From contig CALHAB010000101.1 of NCBI GenBank assembly GCA_937934185.1, forward strand, positions 1 to 44,714: a DNA stretch of 44,714 nt, read 5' to 3'. The stretch is from an uncultured Ignavibacterium sp. (GTDB lineage Bacteria; Bacteroidota; Ignavibacteria; Ignavibacteriales; Ignavibacteriaceae). The position numbers and the translations under genes were made by a program. Positions 36,004 to 43,688 of this stretch are shown in pieces (position 1 is the first letter of the stretch; every line of letters starts with the position of its first letter). Under the pieces are notes generated by a model. That model had not been told where the DNA came from, did no database searches, and saw only the letters and a program-made list of their open reading frames with translations.

Positions 36004-37250
36004 TGAGAATTACAGAAACAATGATGTCAAATTATTACATCGGAAGTATCAATCAACTGAAATCGAAGATCGCTCTTTTGCAGCGGCAGATATCTTCCGG
36101 TGTTAGAATTGAGAAACCATCTGATTCTCCAACCGGCGCAGTTAAAGTTATCAGAAATAATGATCAGATAAATCAGATTGATACTTATCTGAAAAATATT
36201 CAGTCAGGTTTATCATTCTTAAATCAAACAACATTTGCGTTGCAATCAATTCAGGATGAAGTCGTTAATGTTGTCGGTAAACTTGAAGAGCTTGTTAATC
36301 CAATCAATCAGCAGAATATGAGTTTATATGCTGATATGCTTGAAAATTCTTTAAGACTTATGGTTGATGTTGCAAATTCAAAAGCTGATGGCAAATTTAT
36401 TTTTGGAGGAACAGATCAGTCAGGCAAACCTTTTGTTTATTCCGCTGATGGTCAGACAATTGAACAGAACACAAAAATTAATGGATATAACAATGTCAGA
36501 ATAAGTCAGGGAATTCAACAAAGAATAAATATAACCGGACTAGAAATATTCGGGACAATAGTTTCAGCTGATGGTACGCTTGATAAAAATTCAGCCGTTG
36601 GAAATATCGTTACTCAGAACAGAAACATTTATGATAATCTAGGAAATCAGTATTCGCTTCAGGTTAATATTCAGAAGACGAACAGCAATCAATATGAATT
36701 AACATATTCAATTATAGATTCTAATTCAAATACAATATACAATTCGCCTTCGCCAGTACAATTGGCTTTTAGCGCAACAACCGGAGCTCTGGAAACAATT
36801 AATGGCAGCGCTCCTTCAATTATCAGTGTTAATGTGCCTTCAAACAAAATTAACTTTAATCTGGATTTAAGTCAGTTAAGAGAGACTGATACTGATCAGG
36901 TTGTGCTAAATGCTAATCAGGATATTGACATTTTCAATCAGCTTAAAATAATTATTGATAATCTGAGAAATGGAATTCCACCAACAGATGAACAAAGAGC
37001 AGCTGTGAATGCTTTTAATTCAAAGGTTATCGGAAAACTTTCAGAGATTGGAAATATTATTAATCAGTTTACAACAATTGAGAACATGCTTACACAGCAG
37101 AATCTTGATTTAACAGAAAATAATTCTCAGGTAAATGGTGTTGATGTTGCAAAGGCAATAATTGAATTACAGAATCAGGATTATCTGTTACAACTTTCCC
37201 AAAAACTGGCTGCAACAATTTTACCTAAATCGCTTCTGGATTACTTATGA
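36003..37250 (+). CDS. flgL: Hook-filament junction protein FlgL with an inserted FlaE-like domain
   Basis: 415 aa against about 300-320. FlgL is the second junction protein and has flagellin-like ends: N-terminus with ISSGVRIEKPSDSPTGAVKV and C-terminus with DVAKAIIELQNQDYLLQLSQKL in parts. An extra unit at about residues 200-290 resembles the FlaE hook domain of FlgE in this window: IYDNLGNQYSLQV, then TGALETINGSAP and INFNLD, against VYDENGNEYTFTV, TGQMLTINGGAP and INFNFD in FlgE. It sits between the family landmarks TGLEIFG and LKIIIDNLRNG. Confidence 0.95.
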   Translation: MRITETMMSNYYIGSINQLKSKIALLQRQISSGVRIEKPSDSPTGAVKVIRNNDQINQIDTYLKNIQSGLSFLNQTTFALQSIQDEVVNVVGKLEELVNPINQQNMSLYADMLENSLRLMVDVANSKADGKFIFGGTDQSGKPFVYSADGQTIEQNTKINGYNNVRISQGIQQRINITGLEIFGTIVSADGTLDKNSAVGNIVTQNRNIYDNLGNQYSLQVNIQKTNSNQYELTYSIIDSNSNTIYNSPSPVQLAFSATTGALETINGSAPSIISVNVPSNKINFNLDLSQLRETDTDQVVLNANQDIDIFNQLKIIIDNLRNGIPPTDEQRAAVNAFNSKVIGKLSEIGNIINQFTTIENMLTQQNLDLTENNSQVNGVDVAKAIIELQNQDYLLQLSQKLAATILPKSLLDYL

Positions 37251-38023
37251 TAAAAAAGTTCGGAACAATTAACGGATTTTTATTAGGCATCGTATCAGTA
37301 TTTGGTGCGTTTATCTGGGAAGGCGGAGCAGTTAATGCTTTATTTCTTCTTCCTCCGATGTTAATTGTTTTTGGTGGAACATTTGCAGCGGTAATAATTG
37401 GTTTCGGTTTCGAAAACTTTAAAAATATTTTTAAGCTAATAAAGCTTGCTTACTTTCCACCTAATTATAATCCTCATCCGATAATCAATACTTTTGTGCA
37501 GCTTGCATTCAAAGCAAGAAAAGAAGGATTACTTTCAATCGAAAAAGATATTGAGAAAATTGATTTTTTCTTTTGCAAAAAACTTTTGCGCAATGCAATT
37601 GATGGAACTGATCCCGAAACACTTCAGGATTTAGCTGAGCTTGAAATGAAAACAATTCAGGAAAGACACTACTCAAACATTTTTATTTTTACTAAAATGG
37701 GCGGATACGCTCCAACAATGGGAATACTTGGAACTGTGATGGGTTTGATTATGGCGTTATCTCACGCAGGTGCTGATCCGACAACATTAATAAAAAGTAT
37801 TGCAACAGCTTTTATAGCTACTCTCTGGGGTGTATTCACAGCAAATTTAATTTGGTTACCAATAGCAGATAAATTAAAAAAATGTCACTTGGACGAAAAA
37901 CAGATGATGCAACTCTCATTGCAGGGAGTTCTGGCTTTACAAAGCGGAGAAATTCCGGTTTTGGTGAAATCCAGACTGGTAAGTATGCTTCCTCAAAGAG
38001 AGCAAGAGCAAATGCACAGATAG
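37247..38023 (+). CDS. motA: Stator protein MotA (first set)
   Basis: 258 aa. MotA forms the ion channel of the flagellar stator with MotB. Four membrane segments are seen (about 7-24, 30-50, 145-172, 180-203). The MotA signature is in GGYAPTMGILGTVMGLIMAL, given here in parts, and the C-terminus has LQGVLALQSGEIP. The length resembles the PomA/MotP/Bacillus MotA subgroup. ATGA overlap with flgL. The 3' end contains an A7 run (37876-37882) that coincides with the only ATG of the motB frame. Confidence 0.95.
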   Translation: MIKKFGTINGFLLGIVSVFGAFIWEGGAVNALFLLPPMLIVFGGTFAAVIIGFGFENFKNIFKLIKLAYFPPNYNPHPIINTFVQLAFKARKEGLLSIEKDIEKIDFFFCKKLLRNAIDGTDPETLQDLAELEMKTIQERHYSNIFIFTKMGGYAPTMGILGTVMGLIMALSHAGADPTTLIKSIATAFIATLWGVFTANLIWLPIADKLKKCHLDEKQMMQLSLQGVLALQSGEIPVLVKSRLVSMLPQREQEQMHR

Positions 38024-38694
38024 ATGAGTATGAAGAATCTCCTTTTCACGAATCTGCTGAGAAGGACAGATACCTTATTACTTATGCTGATCTGATTACC
38101 TTGCTGCTGGGTCTTTTTATTTTACTTTATACTGCATCGAATCTTGATATTCAGAAGTATGAAAAGATGCTCAGTGCTTTTGGAAATGTGTTCGGAACTG
38201 AAGTAACAAAAATCAAAGTTGATGCAATTCCTGAAAAAGTAATTTCAACTCCGCTGGATAAACTGAAAAATGATATCAATCAGCTTATTGCAGAAAATGA
38301 TTATTCAAAATCAATCAGAATGGAAGAGAATGAAAGAGGAATTACTATTCACATACTTGAAGATATTGTTTTTCCTTCCGGCTCAGCGGAACTGAAAAGT
38401 ACTTCCAAACTCGTTCTTAAAAGAGTTGCTGATATAATTAAAAAATTACCAAACGATATAAGAGTTGAAGGTCATACTGATAATATTCCAATCAGTTCAT
38501 CCGCATTTCCTTCAAACTGGCATTTATCGGTTGCGAGAGCATTAAATACAGCATACTATCTGATAAAAAACGAAGGAGTAAATCCTGATAAGGTTTCAAT
38601 CGTTGGTTATGCGGAATACAAACCGATTGACTCAAATGATACTCCTTATGGAAGAGCTTCAAACAGAAGAGTGGACATAGTAATAATTAAATAA
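37882..38694 (+). CDS. motB: Stator protein MotB (first set), start uncertain
   Basis: 270 aa from the only ATG upstream of the membrane segment. MotB anchors the stator to peptidoglycan and carries the ion-binding Asp. The membrane segment has TYADLITLLLGLF with D70 (by this start). The C-terminal OmpA-like domain has VEGHTDNIPIS and GRASNRRVDIVI. The ATG overlaps motA by 142 bases and has no ribosome site. No ATG, GTG or TTG occurs in frame between it and the membrane segment. An ATA at 38020, overlapping the motA TAG as ATAG, would give a typical N-terminus with the Asp at residue 24. Confidence 0.9.
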   Translation: MSLGRKTDDATLIAGSSGFTKRRNSGFGEIQTGKYASSKRARANAQIDEYEESPFHESAEKDRYLITYADLITLLLGLFILLYTASNLDIQKYEKMLSAFGNVFGTEVTKIKVDAIPEKVISTPLDKLKNDINQLIAENDYSKSIRMEENERGITIHILEDIVFPSGSAELKSTSKLVLKRVADIIKKLPNDIRVEGHTDNIPISSSAFPSNWHLSVARALNTAYYLIKNEGVNPDKVSIVGYAEYKPIDSNDTPYGRASNRRVDIVIIK

Positions 38695-38702
38695 GAAAGA
38701 TT

Positions 38703-39086
38703 ATGAAACTTAAAACAGACCAATTTGGTGAAATTGAATTTTCTGAAGACCTTATTCTGAATTTTCATGAAGGTCTTTATGGATTTGAGCAATTAAAAAA
38801 ATATTTGCTCGTCAAAACAGATGATGATTTATTTTTCTGGTTAACTTCAGTTGACAGACCAGAAATTTGTTTCCCGTTAGTTGGAACAAGAATCATTGAC
38901 GAAAATTTTCCTGAAGTTGAAAACTACGAGGCATTTGCAATTGTAACATTAAACAAAGATCCGCTAAAAATTACAGCAAATCTAAAAGCTCCGGTTTACA
39001 TCAATCAGGATAAAAAGGACGGATTTCAGAAAATCATTGACACAGATAAATACCCGATAAATTATAAACTTTTTGTAGAGAGCTGA
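38703..39086 (+). CDS. fliW: Flagellar assembly factor FliW
   Basis: 127 aa. FliW binds flagellin and the translational repressor CsrA, linking flagellin level to CsrA activity. The sequence has FHEGLYGFEQLKKYLLV at the start and AIVTLNKDPLKITANLKAPVYIN in parts, the FliW signature. It stands directly before csrA, as in Bacillus and Campylobacter relatives. The start is eight bases after motB with an AAGAAAG ribosome site. Confidence 0.95.
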   Translation: MKLKTDQFGEIEFSEDLILNFHEGLYGFEQLKKYLLVKTDDDLFFWLTSVDRPEICFPLVGTRIIDENFPEVENYEAFAIVTLNKDPLKITANLKAPVYINQDKKDGFQKIIDTDKYPINYKLFVES

Positions 39087-39089
39087 GCT

Positions 39090-39323
39090 ATGCTGATACT
39101 AACGAGAAAACTTAACGAGGAAATAAATATTGATGGGGAAATTACTATAAAAATTATTTCGATTTCCGATAATCAGGTGAAGCTGGGAATTGAAGCACCA
39201 AAAGATGTTCAGATAGTTAGAAAAGAAGTTCTGGAAAGAGTAAAAGAAAGCACTAAAGATGCGCTCAGGAAAATAAATGAGAAGCCGTCTGAAATTAAAG
39301 GATTGAAAATCAAAAAAATCTGA
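39090..39323 (+). CDS. csrA: Translational regulator CsrA
   Basis: 77 aa. CsrA is a dimer that binds GGA in RNA hairpins and ribosome sites and usually represses translation. The N-terminus MLILTRKLNE is intact with RNA-binding R6, and R44 lies in VQIVRKEV. The C-terminal helix is extended, as in FliW-linked CsrA. Starts three bases after fliW. A candidate RNA target in this window is the flgE leader at 14179. Confidence 0.97.
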   Translation: MLILTRKLNEEINIDGEITIKIISISDNQVKLGIEAPKDVQIVRKEVLERVKESTKDALRKINEKPSEIKGLKIKKI

Positions 39324-39324
39324 A

Positions 39325-40026
39325 ATGAATAATAAACCATTAAATATTCTGATTGTTGATGATTCTGATTTAACAAGAAGTTCATTGACTAAACTTTTTT
39401 CTGATTATCAGTGTAATATTATTACAAGCATTGACGGACTTGATGGAATTCAGAAATCACTAACATCAAAACCCGATATAATTTTACTTGATATTCTGAT
39501 GCCTAATCTTGACGGCATCAAAATGCTTCAGGTAATTAAAATCATTGATGAACTGAAAAAAATTCCTGTAATCGTAATAAGCGGTAACAGTAATAAAACT
39601 AATGTATTTGCCTGTCTTGAAGCTGGTGCTGATAAAGTTATAACAAAACCAATCGATGAGGATAATCTAATCAAGTCAATAGAAGAGTTGACGAAAAGAA
39701 AACTTACTCATAATACAAAATCGGATAATCTGATTACAGATGACACGATAAATGAACTGAAAAAAATATATATCAAAGCATTTCCGCAGAGAGAAATACA
39801 AATTAATAAAGCAATAGCCGAGCGTGATAAATATGCAGTTGGAAATATTTTTCACGAGCTCAAAGGTGTGTCTGCATCAATGGGATTCCCTGAAGTTACT
39901 GAAATAAGCAGAATGATTGAACTTGCATTGAACTCAGAGAAGATTGACTGGAATTATATAAAAAATCAGACTGATGAAATAATTTCTTTAATTGAAAGAA
40001 AAGCATTCTCATTCAACGGAGACTAA
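39325..40026 (+). CDS. Response regulator with C-terminal HPt-like domain
   Basis: 233 aa. The receiver domain (about 5-125) has D12-D13, phospho-acceptor D56 (LLDILMPNLDG) and K108. After a short linker the C-terminal part (about 138-228) is all-helical with FHELKGVSASMGF, where H177 matches the phospho-His of HPt domains. Such a protein could pass phosphate between receivers. It starts two bases after csrA and lies between the two stator sets. Which kinase feeds it is unknown. Confidence 0.88.
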   Translation: MNNKPLNILIVDDSDLTRSSLTKLFSDYQCNIITSIDGLDGIQKSLTSKPDIILLDILMPNLDGIKMLQVIKIIDELKKIPVIVISGNSNKTNVFACLEAGADKVITKPIDEDNLIKSIEELTKRKLTHNTKSDNLITDDTINELKKIYIKAFPQREIQINKAIAERDKYAVGNIFHELKGVSASMGFPEVTEISRMIELALNSEKIDWNYIKNQTDEIISLIERKAFSFNGD

Positions 40027-40029
40027 TTT

Positions 40030-40890
40030 ATGTTCGTAATTATCGGAATAGTAGTCGTGATTGGAGCTGTGCTTGGTGGTTTTACTATGGCACATGGGAA
40101 TCTCGCCTTACTTATTCAACCTGCTGAATTCGTAATTATACTGGGAGCTGCACTAGGAAGTTTGCTTGTTGCATCGCCGTTAGGTGTTATCAAAAAAATC
40201 TTTGGTTCAATTCCACATCTGATTAAAGGAGTAAACTTTACCAAACAGGATTATCTTGAACTCCTGAAATCATTTAACGATTTGTTCCTGCTTGCTCAAA
40301 GAGATGGTTTACTTGCAATTGAAAAACATGTCGAAAGTCCCAAAGACAGTGAAATACTTTCACTCAGCAAAACTTTTATTAACAATCATTATGCTGCAAC
40401 TTTTTTTTCAGACACAATGAAAGTGATGCTTTCTGGTGGTGTTCCTCCACACGAGCTTGAAGCTCTGATTGATGCTGAAATAGAAACATTTGAAATGGAA
40501 TCCAAACCGGTTGTTAATGCAATTTCCAAAGTTGGTGATTCATTTCCGGGGCTTGGTATAGTTGCAGCTGTACTCGGAATCATCGTAACAATGAGTTCTA
40601 TTGACGAAGGTGCAGCAACAGTTGGAATGCATGTGGCTGCAGCTCTGGTTGGAACATTTCTGGGTGTGTTAATGGCTTATGGCTTTGTTAATCCGATTGC
40701 AACCAATCTTGAATTACAACACGAATTGGAAAAACGATATCTCGAAACAATTAAAGCTTGTATTGTTGCTTATGCAAAAGGGAATCCTCCGATTATAGCT
40801 GTTGAAATTGCCAGAAGAACTATTTTCAGTGATTACAGACCTTCATTCCAGGAACTTGAAAATTATATTCGCGGGAAGAGTGATAAGTAA
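40030..40890 (+). CDS. motA: Stator protein MotA (second set)
   Basis: 286 aa, the length of the enterobacterial MotA type. The sequence has four membrane segments and the MotA core SFPGLGIVAAVLGIIVTM, then GTFLGVLMAYGFVNP. It differs clearly from the first MotA (258 aa), so this is a second stator type, not a recent duplicate. It starts three bases after the receiver-HPt gene; its last base is the first base of the next gene. Confidence 0.95.
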   Translation: MFVIIGIVVVIGAVLGGFTMAHGNLALLIQPAEFVIILGAALGSLLVASPLGVIKKIFGSIPHLIKGVNFTKQDYLELLKSFNDLFLLAQRDGLLAIEKHVESPKDSEILSLSKTFINNHYAATFFSDTMKVMLSGGVPPHELEALIDAEIETFEMESKPVVNAISKVGDSFPGLGIVAAVLGIIVTMSSIDEGAATVGMHVAAALVGTFLGVLMAYGFVNPIATNLELQHELEKRYLETIKACIVAYAKGNPPIIAVEIARRTIFSDYRPSFQELENYIRGKSDK

Positions 40891-41666
40891 TGTCTAAAGA
40901 TCAGGAAACTCCGATAATTGTTAAAAAGGTCCACAAAGGTCATGGACATCACGGTGGTGCGTGGAAAGTTGCTTATGCAGATTTTGTAACAGCTATGATG
41001 GCTCTGTTCATCGTGCTTTGGATTTTAGGTCAGGATGAAAAAGTTGTACAGAATGTCGCTGGTTACTTTAAAGATCCTGTTGGATTTTCAGACAAAATGA
41101 GATCAATCATTGAAGGAAAATCTGATTTACCAAGCATACTTGATTCAGCTTTCATTAAAAAGAAACTCAGAGAAGAAGAACAGAAGCAGCTTGAATCAAT
41201 GGGAAATGAGATCTTAAACCAGCTGAAGAACACACCGGAATTTGAAAAGCTTGCTGATCAGGTTAAGATAGAAATTGCAAAAGAGGGTTTGAGAATTGAA
41301 ATGATTGACTCCGCAAATGATATATTTTTTGAAGTAGGAACATCTCAATTAAAACCTGAAGCAATAAAATTGTTGGAAAAAATAAGTGCTAACCTTCAAA
41401 AGCTTCCTAACAAAGTTGTAATTGAAGGACATACTGATTCACGACCCTATAGTGGGGAGGGAAGAGGTTATTCAAATTTCGAGCTAAGTTCAGAAAGAGC
41501 AAATGCTGCACGAAGAGTTCTTGTACTTTCAGGTTTACCAACAGGCAGAGTTGATGAGGTTAGAGGTTATGCCGATACAAGGTTACTCGATAAGAATGAT
41601 CCATTCAGTGTTGTAAACAGAAGAATCAGTATCGTAATTAAATATGCAACGGAGGAACCACAATGA
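40890..41666 (+). CDS. motB: Stator protein MotB (second set)
   Basis: 258 aa. The N-terminal His/Gly-rich part (HKGHGHHGG) and membrane segment VAYADFVTAMMALFIVLW have the ion-binding Asp at D31 and resemble proton-type MotB of enterobacteria. The periplasmic OmpA-like domain has VIEGHTDSRPY and NFELSSERANAARR, and the ending RRISIVIKY. Together with the second MotA this gives an alternative stator. Ion choice is inference from the membrane segment. Confidence 0.95.
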   Translation: MSKDQETPIIVKKVHKGHGHHGGAWKVAYADFVTAMMALFIVLWILGQDEKVVQNVAGYFKDPVGFSDKMRSIIEGKSDLPSILDSAFIKKKLREEEQKQLESMGNEILNQLKNTPEFEKLADQVKIEIAKEGLRIEMIDSANDIFFEVGTSQLKPEAIKLLEKISANLQKLPNKVVIEGHTDSRPYSGEGRGYSNFELSSERANAARRVLVLSGLPTGRVDEVRGYADTRLLDKNDPFSVVNRRISIVIKYATEEPQ

Positions 41667-42055
41667 AAAAGTTGCTTATTGTTGAAGACGATACACTTAC
41701 ACAGCAGTTATATCTGGTTTATTTCAGAAAATCCGGAATTGAACCATATATAACCGATAATGGTGAAGAACTTTTTACAATTCTCCATCAGGAAAATATT
41801 GGCTTAATTTTAATGGATATAAATCTGACAAATACTTATTTTAGAGGCGAGAAAATGGATGGGATAAAGCTGAGTCGGTTGATTAAGTCAAACTCTGAAA
41901 CAAAAAAAATTCCAATCATAATTGCAACCGGATTTTCTGCATTTAATCAAAATGACTCTCTTGTCAGACAAACTCAGGCTGAAGAACTGATTGTCAAACC
42001 TATTACTAACTTTAAATCATTTGTTCAGAAAGTAAATCAATACCTAATACATTGA
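41663..42055 (+). CDS. Single-domain response regulator
   Basis: 130 aa. A CheY-like receiver: acidic pair E8-D9-D10, phospho-acceptor D52 (ILMDINL), and K115 or nearby in IVKPI. An insertion after the acceptor (NTYFRGEKMDGI) lengthens the loop that holds the MDG motif. It is not a clear CheY orthologue. It overlaps motB by ATGA and the next receiver gene through TTGA. Its position beside the second stator suggests motor control, but this is inference. Confidence 0.88.
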   Translation: MKKLLIVEDDTLTQQLYLVYFRKSGIEPYITDNGEELFTILHQENIGLILMDINLTNTYFRGEKMDGIKLSRLIKSNSETKKIPIIIATGFSAFNQNDSLVRQTQAEELIVKPITNFKSFVQKVNQYLIH

Positions 42056-42711
42056 AAGAAAAAGATAAAATATTAATTGTAGAAGACGAGAAGGATACAA
42101 GATTTATCCTCGAAAAATTATTGACTAAAAATGATTTTGAAGTCGTTACTGCCAATAATGGTCTCGATGCATTGGAAGTTCTTAAGACTTTCTCGCCAAA
42201 AGTTATTCTTGCAGATTGGACTATGCCGGTTATGGATGGACTCAAACTTTGTAACGAAGTAAAGTCTGATCCAAAGTTAAAAATTATTTACTTTATTATT
42301 CTTACTGCCCGAACATCATTAAGAGACAGAATAACAGGGCTTGATGTTGGCGCAGATGATTTTCTCATTAAGCCGATTGAAAATCAGGAACTGATAGCCA
42401 GAATAAAATCCGGTGTAAGAATTTATGATCTGCAGAGTGAATTAAAATCAATTGAGCATAGTAAAGCACTGGTTGAAATTGCCTGCACAATCGGACATAA
42501 CTTTAATAACCCTTTGAGCAGTTTGACTATGGCTCTTCAAAATTTAAAGCTTGAAATTTCTGAAAAGAAGCTGGATAAGATTGAAGAGGACTTTGAAATC
42601 ATTGATAAGTCGATCGAAAAAATCAAACAACTAATCAAACAACTCACAAACCTTGAAAATCCTCAGGTTATCGACTACACTGACGACAGCAAAATGATAA
42701 AACTTGATTAG
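42052..42711 (+). CDS. Receiver fused to a histidine-kinase DHp domain without ATPase domain
   Basis: 219 aa from a TTG overlapping the previous stop (TTGA). The receiver (about 5-125) has E11-D12, D55 (ILADWTMPVMDG) and K108. The C-terminal part (about 130-205) is a DHp-type helix pair with IGHNFNNPLSS, where H149 matches the phospho-His of kinases. The protein ends without any HATPase motifs. It may act as a phosphotransfer dimer, like Spo0B in principle. Last gene before the sigma-28-like site. Confidence 0.88.
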   Translation: MKEKDKILIVEDEKDTRFILEKLLTKNDFEVVTANNGLDALEVLKTFSPKVILADWTMPVMDGLKLCNEVKSDPKLKIIYFIILTARTSLRDRITGLDVGADDFLIKPIENQELIARIKSGVRIYDLQSELKSIEHSKALVEIACTIGHNFNNPLSSLTMALQNLKLEISEKKLDKIEEDFEIIDKSIEKIKQLIKQLTNLENPQVIDYTDDSKMIKLD

Positions 42712-42721
42712 TCTGCTACTT

Positions 42722-42747
42722 TAAAGTTAAGCTGTTTACTTCGATAA
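42722..42747 (+). promoter_or_regulatory. Sigma-28-like promoter upstream of the 214-aa gene
   Basis: TAAAGTTA (42722-42729), a 10-base spacer and TTCGATAA (42740-42747). The FliA consensus is TAAAGTTT-N11-GCCGATAA. The -35 and the CGATAA core match; the GC of the extended -10 does not. Predicted transcript start is near 42754, giving a short leader with the GAGGT ribosome site of the 42768 gene. Confidence 0.65.
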
Positions 42748-42767
42748 TTTATTGAGGTAATGCAGTC

Positions 42768-43412
42768 ATGTTAAATAAAATAGAAAATATTACTCTTAAT
42801 CCGAATTCAAGGAATGAAATAAAGTCCCCGAAAAAAGATACGCCTGCACATCATCTTGCTAAGAAAGAAAGCTTTTCTGATACAATTACTTTTTCAGCTG
42901 CACTTTTGTTTTTATCTCAGATAAAATGGCGACTAAAAAAAATCAATCATATTTCTCAGGACGAACTGGAAATTGAAATAATTGCAAATGACATCAGTTA
43001 TTCAACTATTGTAAATCTGAAAGAACTATCCGTAAATGATTTAAATTTCAAAATTCAGAATGAATTCCCATTCAAACACAACAAATCTCTATACAGCATA
43101 AGCTTGTTATTTAATTATCAGAATATTGAATCTGCAGATGAAGAAAAATTATATGAACCGGTAAATAAACTGTTCTACCGGATTCCATCTTATGAATATG
43201 CTGATGAAAAAGAAATCAGTTCAACTTTTTATTATGAATTACTTGAAGGTATTGAAAGTGATCTGATTGAATCCTTATCAATGATTTACAGAAATATGAT
43301 TCAGTTTTCTGATAAACTGACAGGGAAGAATAACCTGAATGCAATTGATAATCAGGAAAAAGCAGAAAAAATGATTAAGATCAATAAAATTTTAATCAAT
43401 CACATCTCTTAA
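42768..43412 (+). CDS. Hypothetical 214-aa protein, probably sigma-28 dependent
   Basis: Not recognised. GAGGT precedes the ATG by nine bases. An Asn/Lys-rich, probably disordered N-terminus (1-35) is followed by a helical stretch (FSAALLFLSQIKWRLKKI), mixed alpha/beta sequence and a helical end with an NQEKAEKMIKINKIL stretch. No signal peptide or clear membrane segment. The sigma-28-like promoter and the terminator after it mark a one-gene late flagellar unit. In other bacteria such units encode motor, filament or chemotaxis proteins. Confidence 0.82.
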   Translation: MLNKIENITLNPNSRNEIKSPKKDTPAHHLAKKESFSDTITFSAALLFLSQIKWRLKKINHISQDELEIEIIANDISYSTIVNLKELSVNDLNFKIQNEFPFKHNKSLYSISLLFNYQNIESADEEKLYEPVNKLFYRIPSYEYADEKEISSTFYYELLEGIESDLIESLSMIYRNMIQFSDKLTGKNNLNAIDNQEKAEKMIKINKILINHIS

Positions 43413-43427
43413 TACTTTTTTAATGCT

Positions 43428-43448
43428 AATTACAGCAAGTAATTTTTT
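43428..43448 (+). terminator. Rho-independent terminator after the 214-aa gene
   Basis: AATTAC (43428-43433) pairs with GTAATT (43439-43444) around an AGCAA loop, and the T run extends to 43448. The stem is short and AT-rich, so the call is less firm than for the other two terminators. Confidence 0.6.
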
Positions 43449-43688
43449 CTTGGCTTGTAAAAGCAACCTGCAACTATTAGTCCTCTGAAAAAATATTTAC
43501 TCATTTTAAAATTCATTGTAAAAAATTTTTCCTGTAGGAATATTTTTATTTATAACCAAGTGTTTAATATTCAGCAGAATAAGAATTGAAAAGATAAATT
43601 TACTGTTCACATTTAAACAGAAATCATTATCTGTACAATAATTTACAAAGAATTATTGGTGGCTCAATTCTGTAAAAAATTTTCTGAG
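43449..43688 (+). other. AT-rich intergenic stretch with an imperfect inverted repeat
   Basis: No gene is seen between the terminator and the PAS kinase promoter. An inverted repeat lies at 43642-43676: TTTACA(AA)GAATT on the left and AATTCTGTAAA on the right, about 11 bp per arm with a two-base bulge. It ends about 13 bases before the -24 element at 43689, so it could bind a regulator. No similar repeat stands out before the other three promoter-like sites. Confidence 0.45.

Noticed and set aside
38515-38533. TGGCATTTATCGGTTGC inside motB1
   Set aside because: The GG to GC distance is 12 bases, two too many for sigma-54, and it is inside the OmpA-like domain.
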